DNA from: Rhodocyclaceae bacterium
Lineage (GTDB): Bacteria; Pseudomonadota; Gammaproteobacteria; Burkholderiales; Rhodocyclaceae
Direction of reading: 5' to 3'
Assembly: GCA_018261935.1 (NCBI GenBank)
Contig: JAGTRP010000001.1
Coordinates: forward strand, 186,001-250,000
Length of the DNA: 64,000 nt
The translations under genes were made by a program, and so were the position numbers. The notes below the pieces were generated by a model, which was not told the DNA's origin, made no database searches, and saw nothing but the letters and a program-made list of their open reading frames with translations. Positions 57,847-64,000 of the stretch are shown here, piece by piece (the first letter of the stretch is position 1; every line of letters starts with the position of its first letter).

Positions 57847-58302
57847 ATGGACCTACTGCTGTGGCGCCACGCCGAAGCCGAAGACGGCCCGATCGACCTG
57901 CAGCGCCGCCTCACCGCCCGGGGCGAGAAACAGGCCAAGGCCATGGGCCGCTGGCTGCGGGAACACCAGCCAAAGAAACTGCGCATCCTGGCGAGCCCGG
58001 CGGTGCGCTGCCAGCAGACGGCCAAGGCGCTGGACCTGCCTTTCGAGACCCATCGCCGATTGGGGCCGGAGGCCGGCGTTTCGGATCTCATCGCGGCTTC
58101 CGGCTGGCCTGGTGCCGGGGGATCGGTGATGATCGTGGGGCATCAGCCGACCCTGGGGCGCATGGCGGCGCTGCTGCTTTCCGGGGAAGAAGCGGACTGG
58201 ACGATCAAGAAGGGGGCGGTCTGGTGGTTTACGAACCGGGTGAGGCGGGGGGAGACGCAGACGGTGTTGCGGGCGGTGATGCCCGCCGACCTATCTCAAT
58301 AA
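57847..58302 (+). CDS. SixA-like histidine phosphatase
   Basis: 151 residues from ATG 57847 behind a perfect GGAGGAG. The histidine phosphatase catalytic RH lies in LLLWRHAEAEDGP, with the second His in VMIVGHQPTLGRMAALLLSG. SixA in E. coli dephosphorylates His-phosphorylated phosphocarriers; in many bacteria the gene accompanies CHAD proteins and polyphosphate enzymes. An upstream in-frame start at 57787 overlaps the CHAD gene and lacks an SD. Confidence 0.88.
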   Translation: MDLLLWRHAEAEDGPIDLQRRLTARGEKQAKAMGRWLREHQPKKLRILASPAVRCQQTAKALDLPFETHRRLGPEAGVSDLIAASGWPGAGGSVMIVGHQPTLGRMAALLLSGEEADWTIKKGAVWWFTNRVRRGETQTVLRAVMPADLSQ

Positions 58303-58313
58303 CGGGGATTCAG

Positions 58314-59435
58314 TCAGTCCGTTTGGCCGCGATGGATAAGCAGCACCTTGGGCGCCCTGAAGCGGATCAACTTCCGATACAGCCATAGATAAAGGGCAAC
58401 GAAGACGACGCACCCCGAAACAAGAACCGGCGTGTTGTTCCAGAACAAAGTTGCCGGTACGACAGACGCGAGGGCGATGGCCCAAAGGTAAGGGGCCGTG
58501 AGCGAGTTGCGGCTGAGAACCTGCCGTGCGTCCCGGGAACAGACCATCCAGCGCACGAGGCGTTTATAAACCAGCATGTGGAGATGCAATCCATCGGGCT
58601 GCATCGGCGACCGTCTGCGCAGCACCCCTTTGCGATAGGCCGAGAACAGGGTTTCCCAGACCGGATAAATGCACAGCAACATGGGAAACCATGGTGAAAC
58701 GTCCGGGTGTCGGGCTACCAAGAGGACGGCCACCAGGCCGATCACCGCCCCCCAAAGGTAGGCCCCCCCGTCACCTGCGAAAATCAGGCCCCGGGGATAG
58801 TTCCAGACGAAGAAGCCGACGGTGCTCGCCCCCAGGGAAAGACAGATGGCGAGAAGGGCCGAATCCCCCAACTTGAAGGCTACGTACCCGAGAGCGGAGA
58901 GAATCATCAATGCCACCATCCCTGCCAGTCCGTTGAACCCATCGATGATATTCATGGCATGGGGCAACCCGCCGAGGGCCACGATGGTGAGCGCCACGGA
59001 CAACAGAGGCCATTGCAGGAGCCAGGCATCGATGTAGGGGAGATCGAACCTGACCAGGCGGGCATCGATCAGCAATACGGCCAACCCTGCCGCCAGCAGA
59101 GTCAATCGAAGCCGCGAGCCGACGCTGGCCCGGCGGACTACATCCTCCCACATCCCCGCGACCCATGCCGGCATGATGCATAACAGAACGAGTCCGAACC
59201 AGCCGGGATGGGCCCAATCTTTCCAGGCCGACCAGGCAAGGCCGGCAGCAAATCCAAGGACGATGGGGAAGCCTCCCAGGCGCGGAGTGCTACCGGCGTG
59301 GTAACGCTGTACTTCCCGCTCCCGCCACTGCGGCAGGATGCTCTGAGAAATGCCCTGGCCGCTATGGTGCCAATACAGCAGCAATGTGGTCGCACCCCAG
59401 GAAACAAACGCAGCCAGGACGATGATATGCAGCAA
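58314..59435 (-). CDS. WecA/MraY-family sugar-1-phosphate transferase
   Basis: 373 residues, about ten membrane helices, TTG start behind GGCGGGG. The segments HAMNIIDGFNGLAGMVALMI and RGLIFAGDGGAYLWGAVIGL carry the catalytic aspartates of the polyprenyl-phosphate N-acetylhexosamine-1-phosphate transferase family (WecA, WbpL). It should start a lipid-linked O-antigen or capsule unit on undecaprenyl phosphate. The upstream glycosyltransferase gene ends 15 nt before. GC content looks lower than in the housekeeping genes. Confidence 0.88.
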   Translation of the reverse strand: MLHIIVLAAFVSWGATTLLLYWHHSGQGISQSILPQWREREVQRYHAGSTPRLGGFPIVLGFAAGLAWSAWKDWAHPGWFGLVLLCIMPAWVAGMWEDVVRRASVGSRLRLTLLAAGLAVLLIDARLVRFDLPYIDAWLLQWPLLSVALTIVALGGLPHAMNIIDGFNGLAGMVALMILSALGYVAFKLGDSALLAICLSLGASTVGFFVWNYPRGLIFAGDGGAYLWGAVIGLVAVLLVARHPDVSPWFPMLLCIYPVWETLFSAYRKGVLRRRSPMQPDGLHLHMLVYKRLVRWMVCSRDARQVLSRNSLTAPYLWAIALASVVPATLFWNNTPVLVSGCVVFVALYLWLYRKLIRFRAPKVLLIHRGQTD

Positions 59436-59450
59436 TGTTGCCCCGCCAGA

Positions 59451-60602
59451 TCAGGTATGTGAAACGAGCGGCAGATGCCCCGCCAGAAAGTCAAGATAAT
59501 GCCGTGCCACAACATCGTCTGCAAAGTTTTTGCACACGAACTCTCGGGCACGCCTGCCCATAGCGGCGATTACCGACGGATCGGTTTCGATTATTTCAAT
59601 CAGGCGCAGAGCCAAATCGGCAGCATCGCCCGGGCGGCAGAACCAGCCGTTACTGCCTTCGACCAGCACTTCGCGACAGCCAGGCACATCGGTTGCAAGC
59701 AAAGGCCGGCCGACGGCAGCGGCCTCCAGCAAGGCCCGTGGCAGACCTTCCCGGTACGAGGGCAGAACAACACAATCCGCTGCCGCAATGGAAGGCCTGA
59801 CATCTTCGATCCGCCCCAGATAATCGATGTCGCCAGCTGCGATCCAGGATGCCAACTCCGGTTCGGTTATCGAACTGGGATTATGGGGATCGATGGTCCC
59901 AAGGACATGGAAGCGGGCATCCGGATACTTTTCCCGCACCAACCGAGCCGCCTTGACGTACTCGAAAATCCCCTTGTCGCGCAACAGCCGCCCCACGAAG
60001 AGGAAGGACTTGCCACCTTTCCGCGCCACTGGAGGCGGAACGTAGGAAAAGTAGGAAACATCGACTCCCTCACCCGGCAAGACATGGGCTTCCCCCCCGG
60101 ACAGAACACCCTTGTCCAGGAAAAAATCCCGATCGTGGGGATTGAGGAAAAACACCTTTTGCGCCCCACTCAACCCGATCCGGTACAGGCCGCTGGCTAG
60201 ACGACTCAGCCAGCCGCCCCGGATAAAGGCGCTTCCCAGGCCGGTTATCACCGCAACCGAGGGAATCCCGAGCCAACGGGCTGCCAATCCGCCATAGATC
60301 ACGGGCTTGATGCCGAAATTGAAGACCATGTCCGGGCGTAGACGGGCAAATTCACGGGCATACAGCCGAAGCAGCAGGAGATCTTTGAGTGGATTCATGG
60401 AGCCGCGATCGAAATCGGCGCCGCAAACGGTCACCCCCATCGCCTCGAGTTTCGAACGGGTATCGTCCAGCGGCGCCACTACCGTCAGCCGATAGCCCGC
60501 TGCCAGCAGGGCACGGACTATACCCGGCCGATAGTTCCAGAAGTCCCAGCAGAGATTGCCGTTCAGGACGATATGCCTTCCTGGCGGGATGAAGGGGGGC
60601 AC
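59451..60602 (-). CDS. GT4 family glycosyltransferase
   Basis: 383 residues from a GTG at 60602, which follows GGGGAAGG and lies 1 nt after the stop of the preceding gene; a longer upstream frame overlaps that gene and is rejected. GT-B fold. The N-terminal donor-side region (NYRPGIVRALLAAGYRLTVV) and the C-terminal PSYREGLPRALLEAAAVGRP (EX7E motif) identify a retaining GT4 enzyme. It probably adds a sugar to the lipid-linked unit initiated by the WecA-like protein. Sugar specificity unknown. Confidence 0.85.
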   Translation of the reverse strand: MPPFIPPGRHIVLNGNLCWDFWNYRPGIVRALLAAGYRLTVVAPLDDTRSKLEAMGVTVCGADFDRGSMNPLKDLLLLRLYAREFARLRPDMVFNFGIKPVIYGGLAARWLGIPSVAVITGLGSAFIRGGWLSRLASGLYRIGLSGAQKVFFLNPHDRDFFLDKGVLSGGEAHVLPGEGVDVSYFSYVPPPVARKGGKSFLFVGRLLRDKGIFEYVKAARLVREKYPDARFHVLGTIDPHNPSSITEPELASWIAAGDIDYLGRIEDVRPSIAAADCVVLPSYREGLPRALLEAAAVGRPLLATDVPGCREVLVEGSNGWFCRPGDAADLALRLIEIIETDPSVIAAMGRRAREFVCKNFADDVVARHYLDFLAGHLPLVSHT

Positions 60603-60603
60603 G

Positions 60604-61740
60604 TCAGCCTTCCCCGTGGGCGATTTCCAACAACAGCGCCTCGTACTGTTTGGCGATCTCGGCGAGATCGTAATGTTTGCCGATACGCTCCCTGGCACGT
60701 CGCCCAAGGCTGCTGCGTGATTCCGAGTCAAGCGACAGAATCTCCTTGCAGGCTTCAGCAAGCCGATGCGGCTCTCCCGGCGGCACGATCACGCCACATC
60801 CCCCAAGCAATGTGGCCGAGTCGCCCACGTCGGTTGCCACACATGGTACTCCCGCGGCCATCGCTTCGCCCAGCACGTTGGGGAAGGCTTCTGCGATGGA
60901 CGAACTGACCATGAGGTCGAACCCCGCCACCAGCCCAGGGATGTCATCGCGATGTCCGAGAAGACAAACCGCATCCGTCAGGCGGAGCCGCTGGATATCT
61001 CCCACGATCGCCGGATTGTTGGTATCCAGCCCCTTCCCCGCCAGCACAAACCGCACATCCGGCAACGAAGAATGCAGTTCAGCGGCGGCAGCGAGAAACG
61101 AGGGAATATCCTTTTGCGGATCGTCACGCGCAACCCTGCCGACCACGAGGCAGCGGTCCGGAATGCCCAATTCCCGGCGCAAGGCAGTTCCCGCCCCTGG
61201 ATCAGGCTGAAAACGATGGCAATCGAAACCATTGGGAATGATCCGGAACCTCGATCGGTAACCGAGCCGGGCATGGGCTTCGGCCGCCCGGGTGGAGCAG
61301 CATAGGACTTCCCGGGGAAGCCACCAGGACAACAGCACACACATACGTGCCGCCAGATGAACGTGCCACCGGGCCGCATGCCAGGGAATGACCGTATTCC
61401 TGAGATTCCAGATCACCTTTCGGCAGCCCGCGGCGCGCGCCACCAGGCCGCCCAACAGGTCGGCGTGGTAAAGCCACGTAAAGACTGCATCAGGCCTCTC
61501 GGCACGGCAAAGGCGATAGAGCCTGAGCAAACCGCGGGACAACCCAGTGGAGCCTATGCCAAGGGTCTCGACTCGGACCCCATGGCGGCGCAGCCGGTCG
61601 CCGATGGTCCCCAGGTCGGAGAGGGAAACGACGACCGGCGAAATAGCCTTGCTCCAGCGGGTGAGCAGCTGGAACAGCATGCTCTCCGCGCCGCCGACCT
61701 GCAGGCCTGTAATGACGATCAGTATTCGGGTGGAGGACAA
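60604..61740 (-). CDS. GT4 family glycosyltransferase
   Basis: 378 residues, TTG start at 61740 without a clear SD, so the N-terminus could shift slightly. It has the GT-B/GT4 features RILIVITGLQVGGAESMLFQ at the start (acceptor binding) and SSSIAEAFPNVLGEAMAAGV with EX7E near residue 275. The N-terminal GLQVGGAE motif is shared with WbpH- and EpsD-like transferases. It overlaps nothing; the next transferase begins 1 nt after its stop, so the two are coupled. Confidence 0.86.
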   Translation of the reverse strand: MSSTRILIVITGLQVGGAESMLFQLLTRWSKAISPVVVSLSDLGTIGDRLRRHGVRVETLGIGSTGLSRGLLRLYRLCRAERPDAVFTWLYHADLLGGLVARAAGCRKVIWNLRNTVIPWHAARWHVHLAARMCVLLSWWLPREVLCCSTRAAEAHARLGYRSRFRIIPNGFDCHRFQPDPGAGTALRRELGIPDRCLVVGRVARDDPQKDIPSFLAAAAELHSSLPDVRFVLAGKGLDTNNPAIVGDIQRLRLTDAVCLLGHRDDIPGLVAGFDLMVSSSIAEAFPNVLGEAMAAGVPCVATDVGDSATLLGGCGVIVPPGEPHRLAEACKEILSLDSESRSSLGRRARERIGKHYDLAEIAKQYEALLLEIAHGEG

Positions 61741-61776
61741 CGGGACTTTATCCTAAACGAGGCGGGTAGGGCCCGG

Positions 61777-63735
61777 TCACTGGTTGCGCTCCAGCCAGGC
61801 CTGGAACATGAGCACGTCCCACAACAGATACTGCCAGTTGGCGCGCCCCGCCAGGTGGGACTCCCAGTAGGCACGCACTGCCGCCCCATCGAAATAGCCC
61901 TCCTGCCGCAGGCGGCGTGGATCCAGGAGGGATTCCGCCCACTCCCGCAGGGGGCCGCAGAGCCACTGCCCGAGGGGAATGCCAAAGCCCATCTTGGGCC
62001 TCTCGAACAGCTTGGCCGGAATATGGCGCGCCAGGAGGCGCCGCAGCAGCCATTTTCCCGTTCCGCCCGAGAGCTTCATGGACGGCGGCAGGCGCCAGGC
62101 GAATTCGATCAGCCGGTGATCAAGGAAGGGCATGCGCGTTTCGAGGCTAGCCGCCATGCCAGCGCGATCCACCTTGACCAGAATGTCGTCGGGCAGGTAA
62201 CTGACGTAGTCCAGGTAGAGCATGGTGTTGAGCAAGCCGTGGCGGCGGAGGAAGTCGCCAGTGTCGGCGAAGACCGTGGGCTTCTCCCTGGCGCCGATGA
62301 GCACCTCGGCCGGTCGCCCCCAGTGGGAAACGAGGTCGCGATAGATAGTCACCGGGTCATCGTGCCGAAGCATGCCGGCAAGCTTGTGGGCTTTGGCTCC
62401 GACATCCCGCAGGGCGGCATAGCGCCTTGGCATCAAGGGCCGCAGAACCTTGCCAAGGCGGTCCCAGGTGGCTGCGCTAACGCCGCTGACGGCGGACGCG
62501 CAGGTCCGGCGTAGGACCCGCGGGAGCCGTGACTGCCGACGATAGATATCTAAGGCATAGGGATAGCGGTCATACCCACCCAGCAATTCGTCTCCGCCAT
62601 CCCCCGACAGGGCTACGGTGACGTGCTTGCGGACCAGGCGTGACAGCAGCAGGGTCGGCACTTGCGACGAATCGGCAAAGGGCTCGTCATAGACAGTCGG
62701 CAATTGCTCGATGACCGCCAGGGCTTCTTCCGCCGTCACATAGAGTTCGCAGTGCTCGGTCCCCAGATGGGCCGCCACGGCCCGGGCGTAGGGAGCTTCA
62801 TCGAAGCCGCTCTCGGCAAAGCCGATGGAAAAGGTGCGGACCGGCATCGAGCTCCTCGCCTGCATGAGGGCGACCACGCAGGAGGAGTCGATCCCGCCGG
62901 AAAGGAAGGCACCGAGGGGCACGTCGGACAGCATCTGGCCGGCGACTGCCTGGCCGAGGAGCCTCTCCAGCTCGGCTTCGGCCGCTTCGGCCCCCTCCCG
63001 CCAGGGCGTGGCTAGTCCCTGTTCCGCCGTTTCCCGCAGGGACCAATAGGCGGTTACCCCCGGCTCCCGGTGGGCCGGCGACAATCTCAACAGGGTGCCG
63101 GGCGGCAGCTTGTGGACGCCCTCATGGATGGTGAGGGGTGCCGGCAAATAATTGTGGCGCAGGTAAACCGCCAGGGCATCGCGGTCGATGGATCCCTGCC
63201 AGTCCGGATGGCGGCGCAGCGCCTTCAATTCGGAGGCGAAAACGAAGGACCCACGCAGGTATCCGTAATAGAGCGGCTTCTCCCCCAGCCGGTCGCGGGC
63301 CAGGCAGAGCTCCTGTTCCCGCCGGTCCCATAGGGCGATAGCGAACATGCCGACGCTGCGCCTCAAAGCCACCTCGATGCCCCAGGCGGCAATGGCGGCG
63401 AGCAGCACCTCGGTATCCGAATGGCCACGCCAGGCCAGCACCGCCGACCGGAAATAGGCTGTGCTTTCCAGTTCATCCCGCAGCTCGGGGCAGTTGTAGA
63501 TTTCGCCGTTGAACACCAGGGCATAGCGGCCGCAGGCCGAAAGCATGGGCTGGGCGCCGGCGGCGGTGAGGTCCACGATGGCCAGGCGGCGGTGGCCCAG
63601 GGCCACCGGGCCTTCCTGCCAGCAGCCAGCGGCATCCGGGCCCCGGTGGACAAGGACGTCGGTCATGCGGCGGCAGATGTCGCCGATGCTTTCCCGTGCT
63701 CCCGCCAGATTGACCAGTCCCGCAATACCGCACAT
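61777..63735 (-). CDS. asnB: Glutamine-hydrolysing asparagine synthase
   Basis: 652 residues. The start at 63735 exposes the required Cys2 nucleophile (MCGIAGLVNLAG); an upstream in-frame ATG would bury it and is rejected. The N-terminal glutaminase domain has DVLVHRGPDAAGCW and LVFNGEIYN. The synthetase domain has the PP-loop FLSGGIDSSCVVALMQA and VALSGDGGDELLGGYDRYP. In polysaccharide loci such enzymes often amidate sugar acids or exopolysaccharide parts rather than make free asparagine. The neighbours are glycosyltransferases. Confidence 0.92.
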   Translation of the reverse strand: MCGIAGLVNLAGARESIGDICRRMTDVLVHRGPDAAGCWQEGPVALGHRRLAIVDLTAAGAQPMLSACGRYALVFNGEIYNCPELRDELESTAYFRSAVLAWRGHSDTEVLLAAIAAWGIEVALRRSVGMFAIALWDRREQELCLARDRLGEKPLYYGYLRGSFVFASELKALRRHPDWQGSIDRDALAVYLRHNYLPAPLTIHEGVHKLPPGTLLRLSPAHREPGVTAYWSLRETAEQGLATPWREGAEAAEAELERLLGQAVAGQMLSDVPLGAFLSGGIDSSCVVALMQARSSMPVRTFSIGFAESGFDEAPYARAVAAHLGTEHCELYVTAEEALAVIEQLPTVYDEPFADSSQVPTLLLSRLVRKHVTVALSGDGGDELLGGYDRYPYALDIYRRQSRLPRVLRRTCASAVSGVSAATWDRLGKVLRPLMPRRYAALRDVGAKAHKLAGMLRHDDPVTIYRDLVSHWGRPAEVLIGAREKPTVFADTGDFLRRHGLLNTMLYLDYVSYLPDDILVKVDRAGMAASLETRMPFLDHRLIEFAWRLPPSMKLSGGTGKWLLRRLLARHIPAKLFERPKMGFGIPLGQWLCGPLREWAESLLDPRRLRQEGYFDGAAVRAYWESHLAGRANWQYLLWDVLMFQAWLERNQ

Positions 63736-63740
63736 GGCGG

Positions 63741-64000
63741 CTACTCCCCGGCCAAGGGTTTGAACCCGCGCCAACGGGACAGGGGCCGGCCGGCGGCCCG
63801 ATGCACCCGTCCCATCACCTCGATGATGGTCCGGCCCGGATCGAGGCGGAAACACCGCCCCATGGTCTTCAGCCATTCAAAATGCCGGCGGTTGACTTCG
63901 CAAATCTCTGCCACCTGGAAAAGCAATGTCGCCCTGGCCCGGCGCGCCACTGCCGGCGGCTGGGCCGCGAACAGGGCCTGGTGCTTTTCCAGAAACATTT
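63741..64000 (-). CDS. Partial gene at the window edge, unknown
   Basis: The frame is open to the end of the window, so only the C-terminal 85 or so residues are visible; an ATG at 63998 is in frame but need not be the start. The visible part is basic and helical (ARRARATLLFQVAEICEVNR, then GRCFRLDPGRTIIEVMGRVH) and ends in RGFKPLAGE. Its stop is 5 nt ahead of asnB on the same strand, so it belongs to the polysaccharide operon. I cannot assign a family from this tail. Confidence 0.5.
   Translation of the reverse strand, partial: MFLEKHQALFAAQPPAVARRARATLLFQVAEICEVNRRHFEWLKTMGRCFRLDPGRTIIEVMGRVHRAAGRPLSRWRGFKPLAGE

Noticed and set aside
63736-63876. Extension of asnB upstream to 63876
   Set aside because: It would remove the N-terminal position of the catalytic Cys2, and it overlaps the preceding gene out of frame.

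Overview
The window looks like chromosomal DNA of a high-GC denitrifying betaproteobacterium. The Rhodocyclales (Azospira/Dechloromonas/Azoarcus-like) are the best guess. The reasons are the dense GC-rich coding, the gene orders coaBC-dut / radC-rpmB-rpmG and pcnB-folK-panBCD, an endonuclease-type MutL, the creBCD module, and a complete cytochrome c-dependent nitric oxide reductase cluster with a Dnr-type regulator. No rRNA, tRNA, CRISPR array, insertion sequence or phage gene was seen. The assignment to a group is inference from gene content, not a database match.

Layout. 1-6114: lrgAB-type membrane pair, a c-heme-binding GGDEF protein, and a PAS histidine kinase with a FixJ-type regulator. 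6127-13941: FapA-like protein, M48 protease, MFS transporter, ankyrin lipoprotein candidate, TonB-like protein, class III CoA-transferase, murI. 13942-17295: icd and the kinase/phosphatase gene aceK, divergent from a shared regulatory region, with a long inverted-repeat element just 3' of icd. 17318-20787: dut and coaBC (minus) facing radC, rpmB, rpmG (plus), then dsbB. 20921-23566: RstAB-like two-component system and two tiny ORFs before a strong terminator. 23567-28382: tightly packed minus-strand set mscS-like, rsmB-like, DUF3108, purN, dedA. 28433-36034: mutL, yiaA-like, miaA and an RND efflux pair with a palindromic operator. 36128-42149: purM, then creB-creC-creD with a five-repeat CreB operator array and a membrane-anchored NagZ-like hydrolase. 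42213-47879: hda, HAD phosphatase, pcnB, folK, a DMT protein, panB, panC, panD. 47979-56245: unknown gene, norCB, norE, norF, norQ, two accessory membrane genes, norD, dnr. 56327-58302: CYTH-CHAD protein and SixA-like phosphatase. 58314-64000: minus-strand polysaccharide locus (WecA-like transferase, two GT4 glycosyltransferases, asparagine synthase, one partial gene), visibly less GC-rich in its first three genes.

How the parts work together. The nor region is the most coherent system: NorCB reduces NO to N2O, NorE/F/Q/D assist assembly or activity, and the Dnr-like regulator encoded at its end probably controls both nor transcription units. I find FNR/Dnr-like boxes centred exactly at -41.5 from predicted start points of both norC and norE. 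The CreBC system has a textbook set of phased TTCAC repeats in front of creD. The icd/aceK pair places the enzyme and its regulator side by side. Several genes (mutL, creB, the RstA-like regulator, norE, miaA) have a -10-like hexamer ending only 6-10 nt before the start codon, suggesting leaderless transcripts.

The best candidates for something under-described are the 3-TM protein plus NapH-like polyferredoxin pair inside the nor operon, the c-heme GGDEF protein with an extra cysteine-rich sensory domain, the small ORFs behind a direct-repeat operator at 23.07-23.49 kb, and the inverted-repeat element at 13.99-14.09 kb.
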